From Salisapilia sapeloensis (lineage: Eukaryota > Oomycota > Peronosporomycetes > Peronosporales > Salisapiliaceae), in contig JAADVB010000041.1 of the NCBI GenBank assembly GCA_023334545.1, positions 1 through 64,000 of the forward strand: DNA of 64,000 bases, given 5' to 3'. Under the pieces are notes generated by a model. It had not been told where the DNA came from. It saw only the letters and a list, made by a program, of their open reading frames with translations, and did no database searches. The translations under genes were made by a program, and so were the position numbers. Shown here piece by piece: positions 1 to 9,661 of the stretch (positions are counted from its first letter, which is position 1; every line of letters begins with the position of its first letter).

Positions 1-695
1 ATGTGGAATAATAAAATAACTGCCGGACAATTGTGGTAAGGGAGGAGAGCATTTTCGTATCGATAGAGAGTCATTGTTACGGTATCTGCTCTTTTAGTGT
101 ATGCAGAGTTTGTCACCCCATCTACTTCATCTCAGGAAGAGGTACAACCGGCGCTTGGCGATGCAGTGTAGGTTGACGGAGGATAATTTCTAGTGGCAGC
201 TTCAGCAGCGCTGACTTTCCGTGAATGATCATCTTAAATATTTTACGTGTACCTGTAGCTTTTCATGACTCGGAGGAAATCAGCTTCAATCGATCTATCT
301 AATCTGTGAATTTACCACGATTAATTCCAGTGCGCACCTATTTCGAGCATGCAGCCATGGTTGAGCAGAACGGCAAAAGTTGGCGACTGTGAAGCTTAGA
401 GGAATAGAAGCCTCAATGTACGTATATATCTTTACTTTTACTTATTTTGTATCCGGTAATGAGGAATAATACTGAGGATCCAATGTCGTTAATAGGAGTC
501 ACACAGTGTCTAAGGCCGACTTCAGAGTCTGAAACAGTCCGAGTCTACATTTGGGATTGAAATTGCAGCGAGAATGTTCAAATGTACTCGGTATATGCTA
601 CCACCAGCACAGCTGCATATACTAGCGATAAGAAAGAGATAGAAGTCGATCAAATGAACAAACTTGAATGATGTCAAAATCTCAACGTTATGTTT
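1..695. other. Left-edge stretch, no gene recognised
   Basis: No long open frame, signal-peptide start or family motif is visible on either strand. It lies downstream of the LRR gene on the minus strand and probably holds its 3' flank. Confidence 0.4.
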
Positions 696-2491
696 TTAAG
701 TCTTGATAATCTGGTCCTCCAGTAGATACTCAAAGGTCGTGCCTTTGATGCCAATATGGTTTCCACCCGTGTAAAACGCATCCTTTTCGTCCGTCAGATT
801 TTTTAGTTCGCCATCAGCGAGTTTACTAGAATTACCATTAAATATTATTAGATCAGTACTTGGAATTGGCTTAACAATCTAAATGAGAAGCGTACATTTG
901 ACTCGTCATGTTCATGGCGATCAAGGTTTCGTTCATTTTCAAATTGGCGTTTTGTACATCCCTACATCAACCGGATATTAGAATAAAGCATTTATCGCTA
1001 GAAAACGACGTACAAATACTGGATCAGCGACGAAGTCATTTGGATGTCTAATCCAGAGTAGAATGGTAAAGTATCCTTCTGCAGCGTCTGATTCGCGATA
1101 ACACTAAAAGTATCCTTGAATGACATGACGTCCTCAATCGAAAAATACAAGTGGCAACGTACAATTTGGTCAAGTTCGTCAGAGCGATACTGTTTTCCAC
1201 GGATGGCTGAGGTCGGAAACCGTCAAAGGTGATGCGGTTGTTTGCTAGCTCTCTGTTTGCCGAATATTAGTTTCGTTTTCTCGTTTCATCAGAGCGATGT
1301 ACGTACAGGAGGACCATGCTTGGTATGATAGCTGTGACGCCTTGGATCTTGTTGTGGTTCAGTTCCCTTTGAGATATAGTTCGCTTCATTAGGATAGATA
1401 CAGTCGGATACAAATGAGGATTTCATACGCCGCATAGAGAGAATTCCAAGAACCACTCCAAGACAAAATGCCGTTCTCGTTTGCATTTCTATGGAAATAA
1501 TGAGATACGACTCAGGCCAATGTTGAAAATAAAGCGAGTACATTGTGGAGACATTGGGGCCAAACACTTTTGCGTGGTCGTTGTTCAATGCGTCAAGTTT
1601 GTTGTAGCTTATATCGCTACAGTGAGCAATACGTTAGGGCATGGCAGTCTCTATAAATCTAAACCAACGTACACGTCTTGTAGATTCTTACATGCTCCAC
1701 TAAAAGACCGCGAGTTCAGCTCATTCTTCGAGAGATCTCTACAGTATATTGGTGAGATTAATCCGATCCGTTTCAAGTCAGTATTGTTCTCGTACAAAGA
1801 TAGCAGAGTCTCGTAGTCGCATTTGAACTTATCCAGCTTGTTATCGCTGAGAATTCTATCACAAGCACATGAAGTAAATATACAAAGTACTAGGCAGGGA
1901 AAACGTGACAGGCATTTACAGATTGTGAAGTTTCGGCATTTTCGCATCAAAGGTAGAGATCTTGCTTTTGTCAGCATATCTACAATATCGAGTTAGTTTG
2001 TTATATAGATGATGTTGATATGGACATTGCGTACACTTCTTCGACGCTTTCCCAAGTTCCGGTTATCTTTTCCAGTCTACTTCCCGCGCAAGACCTGGGT
2101 AAACTATCGTTAGTTTGATCGACTGGAGAAAGGAAAATAATGAATTACAAGACTTGTAACTTGGGAAAATATTTTCCATCCAGACTCTTGAGTTTCTTCG
2201 CTTTGTCTAAAGTCCTGGAGAAGTTTTCTTAATTCAAGTTCTAGACATTCATTTTGATGCAACACCTACAGATAAAGAAGATCCGGAAATTTCTTCTCTA
2301 GCTTGGTGACGTCCGTCCCAGTCAGGTTCCTGTCATGGAAGTTAAATTCAGTTATTTGTACAAAGGCTATGCGATGGACTAAGTAGAACGAACAAGTCTT
2401 TCGCTTTCGTATCAATTTTATCTATAGCGCTGACATGAACGAGTGACAAGATCAGGCACAGTTGGACAAAAATGAGTCTCAGACTTTGCAT
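696..2491 (-). CDS. Secreted leucine-rich-repeat protein, multi-exon
   Basis: The ATG at 2491 opens a signal peptide (MQSLRLIFVQLCLILSLVHV, then SA) followed by short exons encoding degenerate LRR units. Readable pieces include NLTGTDVTKLEKKFPDLLYL, RILSDNKLDKF...LLSLYENNTDLKRI, DLSKNELNS and DISYNKLDAL. These show the LxxNxL pattern of extracellular LRRs. The last exon ends KGTTFEYLLEDQIIKT with TAA at 696-698. The blocks are separated by in-frame stops flanked by plausible GT and AG sites, so I infer at least six introns of about 50-70 nt. Exact junctions were not all resolved. No C-terminal membrane segment was seen, so the product is probably secreted. The role is unknown; recognition, adhesion or a host-facing function are all possible. 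A degenerate copy cannot be excluded until the splicing is confirmed. Confidence 0.6.
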
Positions 2492-3555
2492 GTTGGAGAG
2501 TAGGCTTGTACGTTTTCAGAGCTTTGAAAGTGAAAATGAAGATAGTCGTTCTTCCTTCACCACTTGATACAAAGGTAGCAATATGAGGTCTTACCGAACC
2601 TGTTGTATGATTAAATCATATATTAGTCGAACTTATAGCGAGCGTCATACGAGGTCCAAATTCCAGCATTCTCTAGCTTGATTGTTGTTTCATATGTCCG
2701 TACTACATGCTCGTCCGAAAAATATGCGATAACCAAAGACACAACGTTATATACGCTTTACTTTCGATTTAAGGGTGGAAGATGACATATGCAGTCTGCA
2801 AGCTGCTCTGGCGATACCGCAAATCCCATGAAGAATTCCTTGAATCACATCTCACCCGCTGTTGTGGCACGAAGCTACCTCGGATTGTTCACAGATTTTA
2901 GCATCTTCGAATGAATTTATTTTATAGGTCATTCACAGAATCATAGATAGCATTAAAATGATTTAGTACGTTACTATTGGCAACAAGTACCTTGATGATC
3001 TATCGTGTCATATAGACTGTGCCTTATGTATCTTGCTATAAGGAAAATTTATGCCCTGCTTATCTTCAAACCATAAAAATTCTCCATCCGAATATATTAA
3101 TAGTGCATTGGGCAACGTAGAAGGTCTATGTGCCGCACAAATACAAAGTGTGATCTAAAGCATATAAAAGCTTGGTCGGTCTGTAGAAACATTTACGACC
3201 CCATCGTATGGGCAAGGCGTTCTATCAGCACAAAGCATTCATAATGTAGCTTTATTGAGCAAGAACGGTCTAGCTGCGCATACTCGACGGAATTAAACCA
3301 AAGCACCTTTATCATACGAGAGTTAGAATCTTCTATAGAAAAAGCATGACGAACTATGTGATCAGTCGAGACAAAATGACGACCTGGTCAGTTCTGACAT
3401 GTGCTATCCATTTTCACTTGTTACTCCTTTGACTTCGCTACCAATGGAGGATAGTCACAAGCCACATGAAGCGAGAGTTAATACGAGCTGACTTATCCAT
3501 TTTATACCAAAACATAACAGAGGTGGAAACTTGGAATGTCTGATCTATGTTTGCT
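2492..3555. other. Intergenic, 1.06 kb, nothing recognised
   Basis: AT-rich sequence between the start of the LRR gene and the end of the ankyrin gene. No open frame above about 60 codons and no recognisable motif was seen. Confidence 0.5.
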
Positions 3556-5394
3556 TTATAAGTGATGAGTCTCGACGATGGTATTTGCTTTAACCCAAAC
3601 GCGAAGGTCTTGTGGCGAACGAATCTTTGTCCAATCCAAAGCCGACATATTGAACCACTTGGCCCCTCCTTTCTTCAGGAGGTACTTAGCAGTTTCCAAG
3701 TGTCCTTCGTTCACCGCACCGAAGATTGCAGGCGATGTAAAAGACGTGTAGGAGTTGGAGTAAAGATATTCCACAACTTCCAAATGTCCATTTCTTGAAG
3801 CGCGATTGATCGAAGCCACAGAGCATCCTTCAGTGCGGTTATGAAGCAACCATTGGAGCATCTCGAAGTGGCCTGACTCAGCTGCTCGGTCTGTGACAGC
3901 AAAGCTAAAACCAGGGCATTTGCTATGGCTAAGATACTTTATCATGTCAAAGTGTCCGTGAAGTGCTGCCTGCATAACCGCGTACGGAGAGCATCGCTCC
4001 TTTCGTACGTTGTATAAGAACTGGACAACGTTGAGATGTCCACACATTACAGCATAGTTGATTGATGCCACCGTGCATCCTTCCGATCGTTGCTCATGCA
4101 AAAACTTGACGACTTGAAAGTGGCCATTGCCGGCGCTTTGATCCATCGCTTCTTTCGTACAACCTTCTGTGCGGTGCTCATGTAGGAACTGAACAATTTC
4201 TAAAAACCCATTTTTCGCGGCTCTATCCATTGCTCGTTTAGAGCATCCTTCCGATCGGTTAAAGTGGAGGAACTTGACAACTTCCATGTGGCCACGCGCG
4301 CAAGCATCTTCCATCGCCTTAGTGGTGCATCCTTCCGTACGATGCGCGTGTAGCCATTTGACAATTTCAAGGTGGCCTTCACCTGCTGCCAAGTCCATGG
4401 CGTTGGTACTGCATCCCTCGGATCGGTGCTCGTGAAGGAATTGGACAATTGCGAGGTGATTGTTCCGACAAGCGTTATCTAAGGCTAGCTTCGTGCAGCC
4501 TTCGCGACGGTTCTTGTGCAGCCACACCACTACGTCCACGTAACCGGAAGAGGCTGCTGCATCCATCGCTGCCGTGCTACAGTCGGACTCAGCCAGCCCG
4601 TGGATCCACTCTATAACATGCAAATGGCCATTGCTAGCTGCTCTGTCGATAGCCGAGGATGAGCAGTGCGCGTTGTGGTCGTGGTACAGCCACTTCATCA
4701 GCTCTAGATGGCCTTTTTCAGCAGCACACGCTAGTGTGACGGGTGTCAGGCCTTTGGAATGGTCGTCTTGGAGCAGCCATTCCAAGATGTGTCTATGCCC
4801 ATTGCGCGAAACGACGTCAACGACGTAGCCGGCGCAGGGTATCGGTTGGTGGTTCTGTAGGTACTTCAAAGTAGCCAAATGTCCTGCGTATGCAGCTAGG
4901 TGCTTAGCAATCGTAAAATGTCGCGACACAAGTTCGTTCGCGTAGATCCACTCGATGGCATGTTGCTGGCCACGTCCAGCCGCTAGTTTGACCGTCGCTT
5001 GAGGAAAGTCCCAGTCGGGATATAATTCGTGGAGCCACTGCATCATGTCAATACGACCTTGTGCCGCAGCATTCGCCACGACTTCCGCCCATACTTTATA
5101 ACGAAGTCTTTGTCCGTGCTTCTTGTATAGCCATTGCAGCAGTGACCACTGACCTTTTTCGGAAGCTACAATCGGTGACCAGACGACCGAGTGGTCCACG
5201 AACTCATCCAGCATAGTGACGATAGGGTCAATCGCTAGAATCTGTTCACGTTCGCGGACAACCACGTTAACGCCGCATAGTATAGACATCGTGTGCTTTA
5301 GACTCTTGAAACTTTGATTAGTGCTTAGTAGAAATCGTAGAGACTTGTAAAACGAACGAGGCTGAAACGTCGGGAAGCCGTCGCCTGCAATCAT
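3556..5394 (-). CDS. Ankyrin-repeat protein with 28-residue repeats
   Basis: Intronless 612-residue frame starting at an ATG. From about residue 90 to 590 it is an uninterrupted array of some 17 ankyrin-like units. Each unit follows GHLEVVxWLHxHRxEGC(S/T)xxAMDxAAxN and repeats every 28 residues rather than the canonical 33. The central units are the most alike (GHLEIVKWLHAHRTEGCTTK, GHMEVVKFLHFNRSEGC), which suggests internal duplication. There is no signal peptide, membrane segment or additional domain, so a cytosolic or nuclear protein-binding scaffold is likely. Similar short-period ankyrin arrays are abundant in oomycetes and giant viruses. The specific partner is unknown. Confidence 0.85.
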   Translation of the reverse strand: MIAGDGFPTFQPRSFYKSLRFLLSTNQSFKSLKHTMSILCGVNVVVREREQILAIDPIVTMLDEFVDHSVVWSPIVASEKGQWSLLQWLYKKHGQRLRYKVWAEVVANAAAQGRIDMMQWLHELYPDWDFPQATVKLAAGRGQQHAIEWIYANELVSRHFTIAKHLAAYAGHLATLKYLQNHQPIPCAGYVVDVVSRNGHRHILEWLLQDDHSKGLTPVTLACAAEKGHLELMKWLYHDHNAHCSSSAIDRAASNGHLHVIEWIHGLAESDCSTAAMDAAASSGYVDVVVWLHKNRREGCTKLALDNACRNNHLAIVQFLHEHRSEGCSTNAMDLAAGEGHLEIVKWLHAHRTEGCTTKAMEDACARGHMEVVKFLHFNRSEGCSKRAMDRAAKNGFLEIVQFLHEHRTEGCTKEAMDQSAGNGHFQVVKFLHEQRSEGCTVASINYAVMCGHLNVVQFLYNVRKERCSPYAVMQAALHGHFDMIKYLSHSKCPGFSFAVTDRAAESGHFEMLQWLLHNRTEGCSVASINRASRNGHLEVVEYLYSNSYTSFTSPAIFGAVNEGHLETAKYLLKKGGAKWFNMSALDWTKIRSPQDLRVWVKANTIVETHHL

Positions 5395-5594
5395 GAAACT
5401 CTTCCATTTCGTACCTTAAACGATCTTCACCTATGGATGGAAAACCATCAAGGAATTGCGAAAGCTTGATACTATACCTAGGTCTGTACTTACGAGTACT
5501 AACCGGATACAATTAATCACACGACATGTAGTCACAGCTCTAGCTACATTTAAATGAAAAGCTTCGTAAACAATCTGCAGATACTTTATTTGCT

Positions 5595-6794
5595 TTAATT
5601 CATTTGAAAGCGTTGGGTATCACAGTCAGCCACAAGCTCTTTCAACTGTTCCTCCTTGTCGTACATCCCAAATTGGCCACCAGTGTGCAGAAATAGAATG
5701 GAGGAGCCAGCAAACTTGTCCGGCGAGGCATTGAGTTCTTGTAACAAATGAAAGAGAGCCTTGCCAGAGTACACGGGATCCATCAATACGCCCGTCGACC
5801 TCGCAACGTCCCTGACGAATGATAGCTCTTGCTTCGTACTACGCGCGTACCCAACGCCCTGGGCATTGGTGATCTGTAGGAACTGTCGCGACGAAATGTG
5901 TTTTGGCACACCCATCTCAGGTAAGATTTTATCATCGATATGCGAGTAAAAGTACTCTGGCTTATCACACACAATGTATGCATGCACCGGAATGGTCTTG
6001 TCGAAAGAGAGTGACGCATCGGAATGCTCTTGAGCATAGAGGTAGGAGCCAAGTCCGATCCCCGCTGCCGTTCCTCCACTACCACATGCAAACGCTATAT
6101 CCGAAAACTCTACGTCCAAGCTTGCTATCTGCTGCTGCATCTCTCCTACTGCCTCTAGATACCCCCATGTACCCAGTCCGTTGCTTCCACCCACTGGAAT
6201 CGCATATGGCTTCTTACCTTCGGCACGTAACCTCTCACATGTCTTCTCGATCATGTTATCGGCACCGAACTTGCCATACTCTTGTCGTGACATTTGAAGC
6301 GAATGCGCTCCGATCATCTTGTTAAAGAGCACATTGCCCACGAGTCCCGGATCTTCGTCCGGATTATTTGATCGAAGGAGCAGGTAGGAGTCCAAACCGA
6401 ACATGCGAGCGACAGCAGCTGTCGCTCGACAGTGGTTGCTCTGCACGCCGCCGCATGTGACGATGCAATCGGCGCCAGCATCCAGAGCATCCTGCATTAT
6501 GAACTCAAGCTTCCGGATCTTGTTGCCGGAGGTTTCAAGGCCACTAAAGTCATCTCGCTTCATATAGAGCTTCACTCCGTCTGGTAGACCTGGAGGAGAA
6601 AGCGGTAGAATTGGGGTTGGAAAATGGCCGAGCTGAAGACGTTTAACAGGAGCATTGCGAAGACATGCAGCCCAGTCGGGTGCATCATAGGACACGCTAC
6701 TGAGCATTGTCGTGTACGATCTCGAGACAGATCTAATGCAGGCCGAAGACGTAGCAGGAGAAGTATGTGAAATTAGCCTTGAAGCACGCAGCAT
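5595..6794 (-). CDS. D-cysteine desulfhydrase / ACC-deaminase-like PLP enzyme
   Basis: Single-exon frame of 399 residues belonging to the fold-type II PLP family of D-cysteine desulfhydrase and ACC deaminase. These enzymes break D-cysteine to pyruvate, H2S and ammonia, or deaminate related substrates. Visible features are the PLP-lysine motif ETSGNKIRKLEF (Lys92), the CGGVQSNHCRATAAVAR segment, and the glycine-rich phosphate loop GSGGTAAGIGLG. The first 40 residues are rich in Arg and Ser and poor in acids, like a mitochondrial presequence; the bacterial-type core begins near residue 48. Length fits the family plus a transit peptide. The split between desulfhydrase and deaminase depends on a few active-site residues that I cannot settle by eye; desulfhydrase is the more common eukaryotic member. 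Confidence 0.85.
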   Translation of the reverse strand: MLRASRLISHTSPATSSACIRSVSRSYTTMLSSVSYDAPDWAACLRNAPVKRLQLGHFPTPILPLSPPGLPDGVKLYMKRDDFSGLETSGNKIRKLEFIMQDALDAGADCIVTCGGVQSNHCRATAAVARMFGLDSYLLLRSNNPDEDPGLVGNVLFNKMIGAHSLQMSRQEYGKFGADNMIEKTCERLRAEGKKPYAIPVGGSNGLGTWGYLEAVGEMQQQIASLDVEFSDIAFACGSGGTAAGIGLGSYLYAQEHSDASLSFDKTIPVHAYIVCDKPEYFYSHIDDKILPEMGVPKHISSRQFLQITNAQGVGYARSTKQELSFVRDVARSTGVLMDPVYSGKALFHLLQELNASPDKFAGSSILFLHTGGQFGMYDKEEQLKELVADCDTQRFQMN

Positions 6795-6975
6795 GATTCG
6801 TATTTGAGTACCAAGTACTCATTCATAATGAAATGCATACTCTATTTATATTCGTTTCATGTACGCATATTCAATATCCCTGGAATAGATCATGGCGATG
6901 CTACTGTATTGTTTTATGTCTACTGCTACTGTAGACGCAATGTAGGATAATCTTAAAAGTCTTGTGGGTGCAAGC

Positions 6976-8001
6976 TTATTTGAATGCGAGGAGAGTCACG
7001 AGGAAGAGGGTGAACGTAACCATCTTGAGCATCAAAGATTCAGAGTCTTTGGCACGAGCCGCAGGGTTACTGTTGCTGCCTTGGCCATCTTGATTGACAG
7101 CACTATTACTCTCATCTTCCTCAGTGCAAAAGTCACCGACGAAGCCGGCGTCGCATTCGCACACGCCACTTTTGCACGTACCGTGACCATCGCATGCATT
7201 GACCGATTTGTCATCACACTTGTCACATTGGTCACCGGTAGTGCCTTCTTCGCATGTGCATGTGCCAGTAATTTTGTCTGCTGGAATCTCACATTTTCCT
7301 TTGGCACCACATTGAGAGAGCGTAGTGCATTCACTAGACACCACATTGAGGCATTTGTCGCTGATATCATACCCTGCTTGGCATCTGCACTCGTACTGGG
7401 TTCCAAAGACCTTGGAAGGCACACAAGTTCCATGTCCGTTACAAAGTAACTTATTATCACCGTTGGTTGCCTCGCCGGCACATCCATCGGCGATAGAGTC
7501 ACTTACTGTACTCACGATATTGCCACTGCCAGACGTGTATTTATCGGCATCCACGCACTTGTACGTTCCATTGACCTTAATGTTTTCTTCTTCGATCTTC
7601 ATGCTCGCCGAGTAGCAAGAAATTTTATCACCACTTCCAGCTGCATCAATTACGACTTTGTCGTTCAAATCTAGTACTTCGTTGCAGTCATCGACAGGAA
7701 CGAACGCACAGACAGGCTGGACTTCTTGGTACTTGGATGGCCAGGATGTAAATGTCGGACAAGAACCAACGCTCTTACCTGAACAGAAATCCTGCGCAAC
7801 CGTGCACATATTCAGCATCTCAAGTCCGGCTGTATTTGTGTCGACCGAAACGCAGGCAAACTTGTTATTGTATTCCTCATGGCAGTATGTCGAGTTTTCG
7901 CATTGTCCTGGGAAGTCGGATACATCGACACCTCGGACAGAGACAATGGTGAGACCAGCCACAACCATTGCACGGATGGAGTTCTGGTAGACCATCTTCA
8001 T
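6976..8001 (-). CDS. GPI-type surface protein with three EGF-like modules
   Basis: I place the start at the ATG at 8001 (or 7995, two codons later), because it begins a signal peptide, MKMVYQNSIRAMVVAGLTIV. The open frame continues upstream to an ATG at 8160, but that extension would bury the signal. The product is about 341 residues. The N-terminal half is a Cys-containing domain I do not recognise. Then come three EGF-like units: LLCNGHGTCVPSK...CRCQAGYD, CGAKGKCEIP...CTCEEGTTGDQC, and CDGHGTCKSGVCECDAGFVG. The end is a Ser/Asn-rich linker followed by the hydrophobic tail MLKMVTFTLFLVTLLAFK with no basic tail, typical of a GPI-attachment signal. It is therefore probably anchored in the outer membrane or cell wall. 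PIG-U, a GPI-transamidase subunit, is also encoded in this window. Confidence 0.75.
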   Translation of the reverse strand: MKMVYQNSIRAMVVAGLTIVSVRGVDVSDFPGQCENSTYCHEEYNNKFACVSVDTNTAGLEMLNMCTVAQDFCSGKSVGSCPTFTSWPSKYQEVQPVCAFVPVDDCNEVLDLNDKVVIDAAGSGDKISCYSASMKIEEENIKVNGTYKCVDADKYTSGSGNIVSTVSDSIADGCAGEATNGDNKLLCNGHGTCVPSKVFGTQYECRCQAGYDISDKCLNVVSSECTTLSQCGAKGKCEIPADKITGTCTCEEGTTGDQCDKCDDKSVNACDGHGTCKSGVCECDAGFVGDFCTEEDESNSAVNQDGQGSNSNPAARAKDSESLMLKMVTFTLFLVTLLAFK

Positions 8002-8507
8002 TTCCTGGATACTTGGATAAGGAAGGTGCGATCTGTGCGCTGCGAAGAAAATCCGATAATGCTCATCTGCGAGCAAAACCACCACCAGGTCTAATTTTAA
8101 CACACCTCCCGTCTTGTCTACTTTACAGCTATAAATATACGAATATGAAACCGCCCCCATTCCAAACGACCATCAATTTCAAACTCAAGCTCAGTGTACC
8201 AAATTCTCTTCTATTCCTAGACCGCAAGCGTTAAATGGAAAGTAGCAGTTACCTGCATATCCATTGTTGTTATACTCGTCCCAATGTCTATGGAGTGCTC
8301 TTGGTAGCACGCTGCGGTACAACTTCTACCAATGTAAATGGTATCCCTTCACTACGAATTGCATGCAAACTAGAAGCTCATTTTCATCAACAGATCGGAT
8401 AAAAGCGTATCATAACACTTCAACATAACTTCCAACAGAGGAGCCATCTGTCCTGCATATCCGGAATAATAGCGTCATACGTACACTTGATGAATGGAAG
8501 GAAATAG
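8002..8507. other. Divergent promoter region of the EGF protein and ATP23 genes
   Basis: About 500 nt between two divergent starts. A TATA-like run lies near 8130-8140 upstream of the minus-strand gene. No further coding exon was identified with confidence. Confidence 0.35.
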
Positions 8508-9469
8508 ATGACGCGTTGGGACAGGTTGGACATCAAATTACGGACGACCGGAATCATGAACGTGATGGATTGCGAAGAGGGTGTGCATGAAGCACTGCAG
8601 GACGATCGACCGAAGAGACTTGTTGAGATTATCAACAAGGTATTTTTCTATCGATAATGCGCTTTCTCGGAGCTTTCGGTATCATATCAAGCATTTCGAC
8701 AGTCTAAATCGTACTCGGTTTCTTTCTGTAGCACTTGAAGAAGAATTACCAGAACAAGGATGACCCGAAAAAGCTCGATTTTGTTTGTCTAGAATGCAGT
8801 GAAGCAGGTGGGTTATACGCAGTATGACGAAGCATCGTATAGTAGCCTCATTTATGTGCACTTGATATGAGCAGGACCGGAAGGGAAGGCTCGCGCGTTC
8901 TTCTCTGCACCTCCTCCAACGATCGTCTTCTGTGCCAACCGTCTTCACTCTTTCAAAGATATACACGAGACACTCGTCCATGAGCTAGTACACGCCTACG
9001 ACGTAATTTTCTGTATTACATCAGTCTTAGCGAGTTGAGAGCTCACGCCTTGTCCACTGCGTAGTTTTCCGTACGGGATATGGACATCACACAGCCAGAT
9101 CTCTTAGCCTGCAGGTACACGACGCTGTCATGTTCATTTCTGTAACCAGACCTTCACAATATGTACTCTTAGCGAAATCCGTTCCGCACGAGAAAGCGAG
9201 TGCTATCAGAAAGCGAACCTACTGGCATCCTTGTTGCCAGACACAGCATTCTTTAACAAAAGCGCCGACTGGTTTAACTCTCGCTGCGTCCGACATCATG
9301 CCATCCGCTCCACTCAAGTATATTCATATTCGTGGATAAAGGATATCACGCTTACAATCTCACTCTCTCTGCCTTTGTCTTCTAGTCTCTTTTCCCAGAT
9401 GAAGCCGAGAGCGACGTCGACAAGATGTTTGCTCAGTGCTATGCAGACAGATCACCTTTTGTAGAGTAA
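8508..9469 (+). CDS. ATP23: ATP23-type mitochondrial inner-membrane metalloprotease
   Basis: Six exons reconstructed by phase: 8508-8639, 8732-8807, 8875-9002, 9065-9114, 9173-9317 and 9386-9469. All junctions are GT/AG and in frame, giving 204 residues. Family hallmarks are the zinc motif HELVHAYD at the end of exon 3, preceded by PPPTIVFCANRLHSFKDIHE, then DMDITQPDLLACSEIRSARESEC across exons 4-5, the CVRHHAIRS segment, and the terminal VDKMFAQCYADRSPFVE. ATP23 processes and chaperones the mitochondrial ATP synthase subunit 6 in yeast. The start at 8508 directly follows an in-frame stop; an extra upstream exon is possible. No individual exon is longer than about 50 codons, so simple frame scans would miss this gene. 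Confidence 0.85.
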
Positions 9470-9661
9470 CGCATTGAAAACAGGAAAAAGCACTCTTCAT
9501 TTACCTTTGTACAAAAAGCAGTTCATTCTACGAAACAAAGTATCTATAGATCGAATACGTTTAGCGTATCAAGTCATGAATGGAGTATGTATTTCTTTCC
9601 TATCAACACTTGACATGCATCCACAAGTCCTTCACATCCAAATCCGTCCTCCAATTACTTC

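Noticed and set aside
7968-8234. Plus-strand frame over the promoter of the EGF protein gene
   Set aside because: It overlaps the signal-peptide exon antisense and has no supporting feature.
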